DNA from: an uncultured Bacteroidia bacterium
Lineage (GTDB): Bacteria; Bacteroidota; Bacteroidia; Bacteroidales; UBA932
DNA: 64,000 bases
Assembly: GCA_902792815.1 (NCBI GenBank)
Contig: CADBAY010000006.1
Location: forward strand, 1 to 64,000
Direction of reading: 5' to 3'
The notes under the pieces were generated by a model that saw only the letters and a program-made list of their open reading frames with translations, ran no database searches and was not told the origin of the DNA. The stretch's first letter is position 1, and every line of letters begins with the position of its first letter. Made by a program: the position numbers and the translations under genes. Shown here one piece after another: positions 34,868 through 43,910 of this stretch.

Positions 34868-35932
34868 ATGAAGAAAGTTCTTTTTATTATTCTATTATTT
34901 ACAATATTCTGTCAACAGTGGCCTGTGGCAGCGCAAAAAAGTAAAAACGAACCACAAACCATATATACTGTCAATGGGGATGTTTATCATAGCAGAGTAT
35001 ATAGAATAACTCCCGAAGTCGTACGTTTTGATCCTTTCTATAATAACTACGCAACTATAAACTACTTTTCCCGTAGTTATGTTGACTCTATAGTTTTTAA
35101 TGATGGTGCTGTCTTACGTTTCGATAAGGATGGGGTACTTTCACGGAATAATCTGCTCTCTATTCCAAATATGAAAGTAAAGACCGATGGTATTTATGCC
35201 GAAGGACTCATTAAACTTACAAAAGAGGAGACTATGGATTTATTAGGTAAAGAAAAGTATTTACTTTATTATAAACCATCAAATTCTAATCTTACCTTAT
35301 CTTATATTCAATTATTTAGCGGAGGAGCATCGTTGTTATCTTTCCTTATTTTTGATAAAAAAATGATAAGTTTTTCATATGGAGACAGGACTGGTATAGC
35401 ATTTCAAAGAATGGGTTTTCACTCAACCGCTCAGTTGTTAAACTCTGAATATTTATATAAAGGTGATTTTGATCCATTTCTTGTTTCAATGGAATTTCTT
35501 GGGTCAACCACTTTTATTTCGGGTTTATGTAATCTTATTACTGCCAGATCTAAACTATTGTCTGCATTAAATAGCGAAACTCCATACTTTAATTTATCTT
35601 CAACAAAAGTCAAATATTGGACGGGAATAGGTTGTATGGTAGCAGGAACCGGATGCCTTATTGGAGGAACGCTTGATATGGCATCTAAAAAACACTGGGA
35701 TTGGCAATTTTATAGCGAGGGAAGCCGTTATAACCGCCAGATAGGACAATGGCCTGTAGCCGGACCTATTCTAGCTCTTGCTGGTTCTATTCTTATTAAT
35801 GTTGGACTTACTCAGTTCACCGTTTCATCCACACGCCTTAAAGGATACTCACAACTAAATAACAGTAGCAAGCCACTAACACTTAACACATCCATAACAC
35901 CCTATGGATATGGAATAACAATGAATTTCTAA
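34868..35932 (+). CDS. Secreted/membrane protein of unknown function, paralogue 2
   Basis: This 354-residue protein has a signal peptide ([23 protein letters not shown]). The following [24 protein letters not shown] and [21 protein letters not shown] match the same regions of paralogue 1. Shared later motifs include [44 protein letters not shown] and [25 protein letters not shown]. The two genes are therefore a tandem duplication that has diverged. The stop codon overlaps the stop of the convergent ruvB by 4 bases. It is AT-rich with no recognised domain; function is unknown. Confidence 0.68.
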   Translation: MKKVLFIILLFTIFCQQWPVAAQKSKNEPQTIYTVNGDVYHSRVYRITPEVVRFDPFYNNYATINYFSRSYVDSIVFNDGAVLRFDKDGVLSRNNLLSIPNMKVKTDGIYAEGLIKLTKEETMDLLGKEKYLLYYKPSNSNLTLSYIQLFSGGASLLSFLIFDKKMISFSYGDRTGIAFQRMGFHSTAQLLNSEYLYKGDFDPFLVSMEFLGSTTFISGLCNLITARSKLLSALNSETPYFNLSSTKVKYWTGIGCMVAGTGCLIGGTLDMASKKHWDWQFYSEGSRYNRQIGQWPVAGPILALAGSILINVGLTQFTVSSTRLKGYSQLNNSSKPLTLNTSITPYGYGITMNF

Positions 35933-36951
35933 ATTGCGAACAAACTCCCTTCTTCCGGTTCCTTGACCAGGCCGAGGTGCTTGTAGGAGAGTTCGGTGGC
36001 AATACGGCCCCTCTGGGTACGGACTATAAAGCCTTCTTTTATAAGGAATGGCTCGTACACTTCTTCGAATGTGCCCTGATCTTCACCTATGGCAGTTGCT
36101 ATGGTATTGGCTCCCACGGGACCTCCCTTGAAAGTGCTTATGATAGTACGAAGTATCTTATTATCAATAGCATCCAGCCCCCGGGTGTCAATATTAAGTT
36201 TATCAAGGGCATAGCGGGCAATCTTTAAATTGATATGTCCGTCACCAACCACCTGAGCAAAGTCGCGCACTCGCCTAAGAAGACCGTTGGCTATACGTGG
36301 CGTACCGCGGCTGCGAAGAGCTATCTCGCGCGCGGCATCGTCGTCGATACCAATCTTAAGGATCTGAGCGCTGCGTTTGACTATCTTCACCAGCTGATCG
36401 GTATCGTAATACTCCAGTCCGCTGTTTATGCCGAAGCGGGCCCTCAACGGAGCTGTAAGCAATCCGGCACGGGTAGTAGCCCCCACAAGCGTAAAAGGAT
36501 TAAGGGATATACGCACCGACCGGGCCCCTGGACCTTTATCTATCATTATATCAATCACATAATCCTCCATCGCCGAATACAGGTACTCCTCCACTTCAGG
36601 CGACAAGCGGTGAATCTCGTCTATAAAGAGTACATCTCCCGGCTCGAGAGAGGTAAGAAGGCCGGCCAGATCGCCGGGACGGTCAAGCACCGGGCCGGAA
36701 GTAATCTTCATGTTTACCCCCATCTCGTTGGCTATAATATGCGCAAGAGTAGTCTTGCCAAGACCGGGAGGCCCATGGAACAGGGTATGGTCAAGAGGCT
36801 CGCCGCGCAGCTTGGCCGCCTGGATAAAAATCTTCAGGTTGGATACTATTTCACCCTGGCCGGTAAAATCTTCCAGCTCTCTGGGACGGATTATTCCTTC
36901 TAAATCCTTATCTTTGCCCTCACTTGTATCGTGCGGATTGAAATCAGACAT
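35929..36951 (-). CDS. ruvB: Holliday junction branch migration ATPase RuvB
   Basis: RuvB is the hexameric motor that drives branch migration with RuvA. The 340-residue protein has the N-terminal LRPRELEDF-like region ([19 protein letters not shown]), Walker [12 protein letters not shown] near residue 63, Walker [21 protein letters not shown], the sensor [18 protein letters not shown] and the C-terminal winged helix ([16 protein letters not shown]). It is unusual here in having a strong Shine-Dalgarno sequence (AAAGGAG, 36959-36965) 7 bases before the ATG. The promoter box TATATTTG is at 36973-36980 on the minus strand. Confidence 0.96.
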   Translation of the reverse strand: MSDFNPHDTSEGKDKDLEGIIRPRELEDFTGQGEIVSNLKIFIQAAKLRGEPLDHTLFHGPPGLGKTTLAHIIANEMGVNMKITSGPVLDRPGDLAGLLTSLEPGDVLFIDEIHRLSPEVEEYLYSAMEDYVIDIMIDKGPGARSVRISLNPFTLVGATTRAGLLTAPLRARFGINSGLEYYDTDQLVKIVKRSAQILKIGIDDDAAREIALRSRGTPRIANGLLRRVRDFAQVVGDGHINLKIARYALDKLNIDTRGLDAIDNKILRTIISTFKGGPVGANTIATAIGEDQGTFEEVYEPFLIKEGFIVRTQRGRIATELSYKHLGLVKEPEEGSLFAI

Positions 36952-36958
36952 TTCGATT

Positions 36959-36980
36959 CTCCTTTACAATTACAAATATA
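36959..36980 (-). promoter_or_regulatory. ruvB -7 box and Shine-Dalgarno sequence
   Basis: On the minus strand TATATTTG (36973-36980) is followed by AAAGGAG (36959-36965), 7 bases before the ATG. Such a ribosome binding site is rare in this window, where most genes have none. Confidence 0.6.
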
Positions 36981-37039
36981 GTTCTTTTAATTTATAATTT
37001 GATGATGTTTTAAACCTCTGTTAATTTGTTAATATTTAA

Positions 37040-37185
37040 CTAAGGTACTTGATTATCATTGATTTATATTTTAAAAGAGTGTTGAAAACCCTGTTACCGG
37101 GGCATAAAAACAGTTGTTAAAAACTTAAGTACCTTTTTTATCAACAGCTCTTACCGCCCTTATCAACAGTCTTTTCAACAACTAT
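37040..37185. other. AT-rich region with DnaA-box-like repeats; candidate replication origin
   Basis: Nine-base repeats cluster here. TTATCAACA is at 37138 and 37160, and TTTTCAACA at 37172 and, inverted, at 37080. A TTTTTAACA variant is inverted at 37115. They differ from the DnaA box TTATCCACA by one to a few bases. An inverted pair AAGGTACTT/AAGTACCTT (37043 and 37125) brackets part of the cluster. The preceding 36990-37075 is strongly AT-rich and could unwind. There is no gene in 36952-37323. A cluster of repeats for another regulator is an alternative. Confidence 0.4.
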
Positions 37186-37196
37186 ATTAACAATAC

Positions 37197-37308
37197 ATAA
37201 TAAACTACCGGCTGCAGACTACGGCCTTCGGCCTATCCCTCCCGCGAGCGGGCCCCTCCCACTCACGACTGCGTGGGCGCAGACGGTCTGCAGCCGGTAG
37301 TTTATTAT
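37197..37308. repeat. Multi-hairpin palindromic element, family 2 (copy B), abutting mfd
   Basis: Outer arms 37197-37219 and 37286-37308 are perfectly complementary over 23 bp. The 66-base interior differs from copy A only at 37246 (G for A), within a hairpin loop. The outer 14 bp of the stem are unrelated to those of copy A. It ends 15 bases before the mfd start codon. Confidence 0.92.
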
Positions 37309-37323
37309 AAAAATGAAATACAG

Positions 37324-40300
37324 ATGTTAATTAATTCTAAATCGACATCGCTTCTGGAAAGCAGATTATCTTCTTGCAAAGAGATTTTCTGCCGTTCCCT
37401 GTTTTTGTCCGCCCGCTGGTTCGTCCTTACCCAAGCCGCCCAAAAAGGCCTCCACTTCATAATCCTTCCTAACAAAGAAGCAGCTGAATACTGTTCGGCT
37501 GACCTTTACTCCCTTACCGAAGGCGACCGTGTATTCTTCCTTCCGGCCTCCGGTAAAAACATCGAACGCAGCAACTACAAGTCCTCACTTGGAGTACAGC
37601 GCACATCGGCAATAGAAAAAATACTCAACTACGACGGATCACTCCTTTATATAGTAACATATCCCGAAGCTATAGAAGAATATGTACCGTCGCAGACCAA
37701 TATAAAGGATTCTACCTTCATTATTAACCCGGGAGACACTCTTAAATACGACTCAATCCTCGAAGCCCTGGGCTCCCGCGGCTTCGAAAAAACCGACTTC
37801 GTATCGGCCCCGGGCCAGTTTGCCCTGAGAGGTTCGATAATAGATATATTCTCTTATTCCCGCAATCATCCTTTCCGTATTTCTTTATGGGGCAATGAGG
37901 TAGAGAGCATCCACCTGTTCGACTGCAACACGCAGCTGTCCATAGAAAAATGCCCCTCGGCTGAAATAATATCCGACATTATATCCGGCGGAAGCCAGGA
38001 AGGGGAGTGCCCGATCACCCTCCTTCCCAACGATTCTACCCTCTGGCTCGATTCGTCGGATATGTATAAGGAGAAACCTTTCTATCAGTATATAAACAAC
38101 TACCGCAGGGTATTCATCGATACCCCTCTTTCACGTCAGGATGTTGATGCGATTGAATTCAATATAGCTCCCCAGCCGGTATTCAACAAGAACTTCGAAC
38201 TTCTTACCGAAGATATACGCGAAAAGATAGAAAACGGCTTCGAAGTGTATATCTACGGCGAAAAAGAAACGCAGCTTAACCGTATCCTGTCTATTCTTTC
38301 CCAGAACGGAGGCCTTATACCCAACTTCGTAAAGGGCAAGAATATCCACAACGGATTCATAGACAAGCAGGACAAGATCTGCTGCTACACCGACCACGAA
38401 ATATTCGACCGTTTCCATCGTGTAAGCCTGAGGCGCAGCGTCGAAAAGAGCGAACAACTCACCATCAACGACCTTAGTTCCTTTAACATAGGCGATTACG
38501 TAGTACACATCGACCATGGCGTGGGTGTATTCGGAGGTCTGGTCCGCCTGAGGGATGACTTTGGCCGCGTAAAGGAAGTAGTTAAACTCACCTACCGCGA
38601 CGGCGATGTGGTGTTTGTGTCGGTACACGCCCTTCACAAGATATCCCGCTTCAGCTCCAAAGATGGCGATGTGCCCAAAATAAACAAACTCGGCTCAAAG
38701 ACCTGGATAACACTCAAGAACAGCGCTAAGTCGAGGGTAAAAGACATTGCCAAAGACCTTATCCAGCTGTATGCTAAGCGTAAGGCTTCACAGGCATATG
38801 CTTTCTCGCCCGATACCTATCTGCAGGAAGAGCTGGAATCGTCGTTCATGTACGAGGATACTCCCGACCAGGAGCTGGCATCCAAAGCGGTTAAGCGCGA
38901 TATGGAGAATACCTGCCCCATGGATCGCTTGATTTGCGGCGATGTGGGCTTCGGCAAGACAGAAATAGCCATACGTGCTGCTTTCAAAGCGGCTGTCGAC
39001 GGCAAACAGACAGCGGTACTAGTGCCCACCACCATACTCGCCCTGCAGCATTTCAACACTTTCACCGAGAGGCTCAAAGACCTGCCCTGCACGGTCGATT
39101 ATGTCAGCCGCCTGCGCAGCGTCAAGGAAATAAACAACATTCGCCAGCGCCTTCTGGAAGGAAAGATAGACATCTTGATAGGCACCCACAAGATTCTTTC
39201 CGACAGCTTTGAATTCAAAGATCTCGGACTCCTGATAATAGACGAGGAACAGAAGTTCGGCGTGTCTGCAAAAGAAAAACTCCGCAAGTTGCGCTCGTCG
39301 GTAGATACCTTGACCCTTACGGCCACCCCCATTCCCCGCACCCTTCAGTTCTCGCTCCTGGGTGCCCGCGACCTTAGCATCATCAACACGCCTCCGCCCA
39401 ACCGTATCCCTGTTCAGACCGAAATAATACTCTTCGACAAGAACGAAATAAAGAGCATAATAGAGTACGAACTCAACCGCGGCGGACAAGTATTCTTCCT
39501 TCATAACAAGGTTGAAGAACTGCCGGCGATAGAAGAAATCCTGCACCGCCTGATTCCGGATATGAAGATATGTGTGGCGCACGGGCAGATGGAATCCAAG
39601 GTGTTGGAAAACAGGATGTTGGAATTCATCAGGGGCGATCATGACCTACTGCTCTGCACCACCATCATCGAGAACGGACTCGATATTCCAAATGCCAACA
39701 CCATCATAATCAACCAGGCGCAGAACATAGGCCTGAGCGACCTTCATCAGCTGCGCGGCAGGGTAGGGCGTTCCAACCGCAAGGCCTTCTGCTTCCTCAT
39801 CGTCCCGCCGCTCACCACCCTTACCGACGACGCCCGCCGGCGCCTCAAGGCTATAGAGGAATTCAGCGACCTTGGCAGCGGCTTCAACATTGCCATGCAG
39901 GACCTTGACATACGCGGAGCCGGCAACCTCCTGGGAGCCGAGCAGAGCGGATTCATTATGGATATGGGCTTTGAGACGTACCAGAAGATTCTGTCCGAGG
40001 CGATGGAAGAACTTGGCGTCGAGGCCGGAATAGCACCCAAACAAGGGCGCGGTACCTACCATACCGACTGCACCATCGAAACCGACCAGCAAGCACTTAT
40101 CCCTGACTCATATATTGATATAACTGCCGAGAAGATAAGGATTTACAAGCAGCTCGACTCGCTCTTCTCCGATAAAGAGATCGACCTCTTTGCCCTTCAG
40201 CTCAGAGACCGCTTCGGCATATTGCCCACGGAAGTTGAAAACCTCCTCGAGGTGGTCAAAATCCGTAACGCCGGGGCCCGCCTAGGTTTTGAAAAGATCA

Positions 40301-40509
40301 TAGTCAAGAACGGCATGTTCATAGCTTTCTTTATCTCCAACCAGATGAGTCCCTACTTCCGGTCCGACACCTTCTCAACCATACTCGACCGGGTCAACAC
40401 CGGAGCGGTTAACCTGGAGTTTAAACAAAGTGAGGGAAAGCTTAAATTAATAACCCGCAAAGTGGATTCTCTCCAAAAAGCCCGCGCTATTTTAAGCAAA
40501 TTAGAATAA
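37324..40509 (+). CDS. mfd: Transcription-repair coupling factor Mfd
   Basis: Mfd removes stalled RNA polymerase from DNA lesions and recruits UvrA. The 1061-residue protein has the UvrB-like N-terminal domains (RGSIIDIFSY near residue 175) and the polymerase-interacting domain (YVVHIDHGVGVFGGLVRL near 395). The helicase motor has GDVGFGKTEIAIRAAF (Walker A), IIDEEQKFGV (DEEQ box), TLTATPIPRTLQFSLLG and QLRGRVGRSNRKAFCFL. A C-terminal TRCF domain follows. The GTG at 37273 would translate part of the palindromic element, so the ATG at 37324 is preferred. No -7 box is visible; element B occupies the leader. Confidence 0.95.
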   Translation: MLINSKSTSLLESRLSSCKEIFCRSLFLSARWFVLTQAAQKGLHFIILPNKEAAEYCSADLYSLTEGDRVFFLPASGKNIERSNYKSSLGVQRTSAIEKILNYDGSLLYIVTYPEAIEEYVPSQTNIKDSTFIINPGDTLKYDSILEALGSRGFEKTDFVSAPGQFALRGSIIDIFSYSRNHPFRISLWGNEVESIHLFDCNTQLSIEKCPSAEIISDIISGGSQEGECPITLLPNDSTLWLDSSDMYKEKPFYQYINNYRRVFIDTPLSRQDVDAIEFNIAPQPVFNKNFELLTEDIREKIENGFEVYIYGEKETQLNRILSILSQNGGLIPNFVKGKNIHNGFIDKQDKICCYTDHEIFDRFHRVSLRRSVEKSEQLTINDLSSFNIGDYVVHIDHGVGVFGGLVRLRDDFGRVKEVVKLTYRDGDVVFVSVHALHKISRFSSKDGDVPKINKLGSKTWITLKNSAKSRVKDIAKDLIQLYAKRKASQAYAFSPDTYLQEELESSFMYEDTPDQELASKAVKRDMENTCPMDRLICGDVGFGKTEIAIRAAFKAAVDGKQTAVLVPTTILALQHFNTFTERLKDLPCTVDYVSRLRSVKEINNIRQRLLEGKIDILIGTHKILSDSFEFKDLGLLIIDEEQKFGVSAKEKLRKLRSSVDTLTLTATPIPRTLQFSLLGARDLSIINTPPPNRIPVQTEIILFDKNEIKSIIEYELNRGGQVFFLHNKVEELPAIEEILHRLIPDMKICVAHGQMESKVLENRMLEFIRGDHDLLLCTTIIENGLDIPNANTIIINQAQNIGLSDLHQLRGRVGRSNRKAFCFLIVPPLTTLTDDARRRLKAIEEFSDLGSGFNIAMQDLDIRGAGNLLGAEQSGFIMDMGFETYQKILSEAMEELGVEAGIAPKQGRGTYHTDCTIETDQQALIPDSYIDITAEKIRIYKQLDSLFSDKEIDLFALQLRDRFGILPTEVENLLEVVKIRNAGARLGFEKIIVKNGMFIAFFISNQMSPYFRSDTFSTILDRVNTGAVNLEFKQSEGKLKLITRKVDSLQKARAILSKLE

Positions 40510-40516
40510 AAATCAC

Positions 40517-40524
40517 TAAATTTG
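40517..40524 (+). promoter_or_regulatory. Predicted -7 box of coaX, near-leaderless
   Basis: TAAATTTG ends 7 bases before the GTG start codon of coaX. Confidence 0.55.
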
Positions 40525-40531
40525 CAGTCTT

Positions 40532-41257
40532 GTGAATTTGTTGATAGAAATAGGCAACACTGCTGTGAAAGCTGCTTGGGCGGACGGTTCCGTGCTTGGC
40601 AAGACCTTCCGTTATCAAGGGGAGAAGGTGATGCAATTCATTGCTTCTCTTACCGACAAGCAGGTGCCGCTGGTAATGACCGTAGTGTCGGCAAGGGTAA
40701 TTACCCCCGAGGAACAGACAATCCTGCAGGCCTCCACCCAGTATCTTATACTGCTTGATCCGGCCCGCCAGGATGCCCTGTCACCTTATGGCATTCCGGA
40801 TTACCTTTCTTACGACAGAGCCGCATCGCTGGTTGCTGCCCGTTACCTTTTCAAGGGTAAATCCTGCACCGTGTTCGACCTTGGAACCACTCTTACGGTC
40901 GATTACCTCGACAGTTCGGGACGTTACCTGGGCGGCAATATTTCACTTGGCTGCCGTACCCGTTTCAAGGCCCTTAACCGATATTCCAAGTCGCTTCCGC
41001 TGGTGGATATGCCCTCAGACGCCAAGTTTCCCGGCGACTCGCAGGCATCGTCCATCGAGTCCGGCGTCATTTCAGGTATAATCTTTGAAATAGACGGCTA
41101 CATACGGACCAACCCGGAAAATATCGTCATTTTTACCGGCGGCGATGCAATTTATTTTGCCAAGCGGATGAAAAACTCCATATTTGTCGTTTGTAATTTG
41201 GGTTTGATGGGTTTGGCCATCATTACTGATGACTATGTCAAGAAGAATATTCAGTAG
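40532..41257 (+). CDS. coaX: Type III pantothenate kinase
   Basis: CoaX phosphorylates pantothenate, the first step of coenzyme A synthesis. The 241-residue ASKHA-fold protein has the phosphate-1 motif as LLIEIGNTAVKAAW, where the usual Asp of DxGNT is Glu. YDRAASLVAARYLF corresponds to the GxDR motif, followed by the phosphate-2 DLGTTLTVDYL and LGCRTRFKALNRYS. It starts with GTG at 40532, supported by the -7 box 7 bases upstream and by the family N-terminus. Its end overlaps the next gene's start by 23 bases. It heads an envelope-biogenesis cluster found in this order in other Bacteroidetes. Confidence 0.93.
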   Translation: MNLLIEIGNTAVKAAWADGSVLGKTFRYQGEKVMQFIASLTDKQVPLVMTVVSARVITPEEQTILQASTQYLILLDPARQDALSPYGIPDYLSYDRAASLVAARYLFKGKSCTVFDLGTTLTVDYLDSSGRYLGGNISLGCRTRFKALNRYSKSLPLVDMPSDAKFPGDSQASSIESGVISGIIFEIDGYIRTNPENIVIFTGGDAIYFAKRMKNSIFVVCNLGLMGLAIITDDYVKKNIQ

Positions 41258-42554
41258 TATAGCGCTGTCGGCGGCGTTGCTTTTGCTTTGCGGTTTGGGT
41301 GTTTCGGCCCAGACCTTCGGCAGCTATACCCCTTATTCCATTTTTGCCGTCGGCGACCTTGCCAATCCCGGCACCGCTTACAACAAATCCATGGCCGGCG
41401 TGGGCATTGCCGGCCGCAGCAACCGTTTTATCAACCCGGTGAACCCTGCCGCGGTAACCGCCCGCGACTCCCTTGCGTTCATGGCCGATTTTTCCCTCCA
41501 TCAGGACAACAAAATCTTTACTCAGGGAAATATGCGTTCCGCATCCAACGCCATGAACATGTCCGACTGCATCATCTCCTTCCCCATCTGGCGCTCTTCC
41601 GCCATGATGATAGGCATACTTCCCTACAGCGATACGGGCTACGGTTACAGCTACCTGTACACCGACCCCAACATCATCGGCAACGTGGGCAATGTGTCTT
41701 ATTCGGCGGCAGGCAAGGGCAGTATCTATCAGATTTTCGCCGCCGCGGGCGTCACTTTCTGGAGGCGCCTGTCACTGGGTGCCGAGTTCATCTATCACTT
41801 CGGAAAGCTGGAGAAGACCTTCACGGAAACCTTCAGCAACAGCACCTACAACGGTGCTTCCAACGGTCATATACTGCAGCTTAGCGCACCCGCAGGCAAG
41901 TTCGGCCTTCAGTACGAGCAGCCCCTGGGCGCCCGCAGCTCCCTCACTTTCGGCGCAACGTACAAAACCGCCGCCCAACTTGGCGGAGAGGTTACCAGCT
42001 ACCGCTACTCCACCGGCACGGCCGCTTCGGATACCCTTTATTTCAAGAAGGGCGCTCCCGGGGTTTTGCTCGCAGGCGAGATCGGTGCCGGACTCTCTTA
42101 TCGTTACGGCGATAAACTTATGGTCGAAGTGGACTACTCCCGCTCCGACTGGAGAAACACCGGAGTCGGCACCCGCGAGGGCTTTACCGGCAACCTGAGC
42201 ACGGGAGACGGCTATTCGTGCTTTACTCCCGGGGTGTCGGAGTCCTGGCGCGCGGGCTTTGAATATGTGCCCAACCGCAACGACATCCGCTACTACCACA
42301 AAAAAATTGCATATCGTGGCGGAGTGTATTGGAAGAAAGATTATTACTTATTGGATAACAACCAGATACAAGCTTTTGGATTAACCCTTGGAGCCACCCT
42401 TCCTGTGCCTCCGGGATACAACGGAATCACAGTTGGTATGGATTTTGGACAGAGGGGTTCTTTGAAGGGCAATATGATCCGCGAGACGTACATCAACTTC
42501 TCCATCGGATTCAATTTGTTCGATATCTGGTTCCAAAAGCACCAGTACCAGTAA
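41235..42554 (+). CDS. Outer-membrane beta-barrel protein of the coaX-lptC cluster
   Basis: This 439-residue protein has a signal peptide (MSRRIFSSIALSAALLLLCGLGVSAQ). The mature part opens TFGSYTPYSIFAVGDLANPG and NKSMAGVGIAG, a pattern shared with FadL/PorV-like barrels of Bacteroidetes. Alternating beta strands (SLTFGATYKTAAQL, LMVEVDYSRSDW, NGITVGMDFGQRG) continue to a terminal FNLFDIWFQKHQYQ. It is predicted to be an outer-membrane barrel; the ligand is unknown. It lies between coaX and a TPR protein with short gaps, as in related genomes, suggesting a role linked to LPS or outer-membrane assembly. Either ATG (41229 or 41235) is possible. Confidence 0.8.
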   Translation: MSRRIFSSIALSAALLLLCGLGVSAQTFGSYTPYSIFAVGDLANPGTAYNKSMAGVGIAGRSNRFINPVNPAAVTARDSLAFMADFSLHQDNKIFTQGNMRSASNAMNMSDCIISFPIWRSSAMMIGILPYSDTGYGYSYLYTDPNIIGNVGNVSYSAAGKGSIYQIFAAAGVTFWRRLSLGAEFIYHFGKLEKTFTETFSNSTYNGASNGHILQLSAPAGKFGLQYEQPLGARSSLTFGATYKTAAQLGGEVTSYRYSTGTAASDTLYFKKGAPGVLLAGEIGAGLSYRYGDKLMVEVDYSRSDWRNTGVGTREGFTGNLSTGDGYSCFTPGVSESWRAGFEYVPNRNDIRYYHKKIAYRGGVYWKKDYYLLDNNQIQAFGLTLGATLPVPPGYNGITVGMDFGQRGSLKGNMIRETYINFSIGFNLFDIWFQKHQYQ

Positions 42555-42573
42555 CAACTAAAAATTGAAAGAT

Positions 42574-43908
42574 ATGAAAAAAGTATTTTTAGCGGCATTC
42601 AGCCTGAGCATGATTCTTTCCGGTGTGAATCTTTTCGCGCAGGACATGAGCAAATACGGCCCTAATGCCGACGAGTGCGTCAAGTACCTTTCGTATTACA
42701 CCGAGTATTACAAGCAGAAGAATTACGACGATGCCACCCCTAACTGGCGTCAGGCATATAAGGTATGTCCTCCTTCCTGCAGCCAGAACCTGCTTATCCA
42801 GGGTTCCGAGCTGGTGTCGAGGCTGATTGCCAAGAACGCCAAGAATACCATTATGGTTGACGGGCTGGTGGACACCCTGCTCACCCTGCAGGACCAGAGG
42901 GCCGAGTACTTCCCCAAGTATGCAGTAACCGCCCTCAACAACAAGGCTACCTATGCCGCCAAGTACATCAAGAACGATCCTAAGCGCGTGTATGACATCT
43001 ACGAAGGTGTTATCGCCGCTCTTGGCAAGGATACCAAGGCATCTGTGCTGTTCAACGACTTCAAAGCTGCCGTTGACGTGTATTCAGGCGGCGGTCTGGG
43101 CACCGAGGATGTGCTCAACATCTACCAGAGGAATCTTGGCATGCTGGATGCTATCGTTCCCGGTTCCGACCTGGAGGCAAAGCAGATAGGAGAGTTCCGC
43201 ACCAATATCGAGAACCTCTTCATCGCCAGCAAGGTAGCAAGCTGCGAAGACCTGCTCGCCCTGTTCGGACCCCGTTACGAGGCCAATCCTAACGACCTTG
43301 CTCTTGCGACTTCCATCGTCAAGATGCTGAGCCTGGCCGAGGACTGCAACGACAACGAGCTCTTCCTCAACGCCGTAACCACCATGTATACCCTTGATCC
43401 TTCGGCCGATGCTGCCTACTACCTGTACAAGCTGCACGGAGCACGCGGCAATGTTGCCAACGCCATCAAGTATCTGCAGGAGGCCATCGAAAAGAACAGT
43501 CCCGACGATGTGAAGGGAGATGCAGCTTACCTGTACGAGCTTGCAGTGTACTGCTTCAAGAACGGCCGTTCTTCTTCCGCTTTCGAGGCGGCAAGCAAGG
43601 TTCCTGCAATGGACGATGCCCTGGCCGGAAAGGCATACTTGCTCATCGGTACCATCTGGGGATCGACCAGCTGCGGCGGCGACGAGATTGCCCGCAGGGC
43701 TCCTTACTGGGTGGCTTGCGACTACATGAACAAGGCAAAGGCCCACGACCCTTCTCTCGAGGCGGAGGCCAACCGCTACATCGGTCAGTACAGCCGCTAC
43801 TTCCCTCAGGCCGCAGAGGCATTTATGTACGATGTGACCAACGGTCAGTCCTACACCGTAGTCTGCGGTGGTATGAGGGCCACCACCACGGTCCGTACCG
43901 TTAAGTAG
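42574..43908 (+). CDS. Secreted TPR-repeat protein
   Basis: This 444-residue exported protein has a signal peptide MKKVFLAAFSLSMILSGVNLFAQ. The mature part is mostly helical with tetratricopeptide-like units: CVKYLSYYTEYYKQKNYDDATPNWRQAYKVCP near residue 33, then AYYLYKLHGARGNVANAIKYLQEAI and YLYELAVYCFKNGRSSSAFEAASKV. Several Cys pairs are present. It is likely a periplasmic scaffold. It sits between the barrel gene and lptC with gaps of 19 and 2 bases, so it is in the same transcript. The ATG at 42574 is chosen over TTG at 42565. Confidence 0.82.
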   Translation: MKKVFLAAFSLSMILSGVNLFAQDMSKYGPNADECVKYLSYYTEYYKQKNYDDATPNWRQAYKVCPPSCSQNLLIQGSELVSRLIAKNAKNTIMVDGLVDTLLTLQDQRAEYFPKYAVTALNNKATYAAKYIKNDPKRVYDIYEGVIAALGKDTKASVLFNDFKAAVDVYSGGGLGTEDVLNIYQRNLGMLDAIVPGSDLEAKQIGEFRTNIENLFIASKVASCEDLLALFGPRYEANPNDLALATSIVKMLSLAEDCNDNELFLNAVTTMYTLDPSADAAYYLYKLHGARGNVANAIKYLQEAIEKNSPDDVKGDAAYLYELAVYCFKNGRSSSAFEAASKVPAMDDALAGKAYLLIGTIWGSTSCGGDEIARRAPYWVACDYMNKAKAHDPSLEAEANRYIGQYSRYFPQAAEAFMYDVTNGQSYTVVCGGMRATTTVRTVK

Positions 43909-43910
43909 TT

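Noticed and set aside
37273-37323. GTG start for mfd inside the palindromic element
   Set aside because: It would translate the right half of the element; the ATG at 37324 fits the family N-terminus better.
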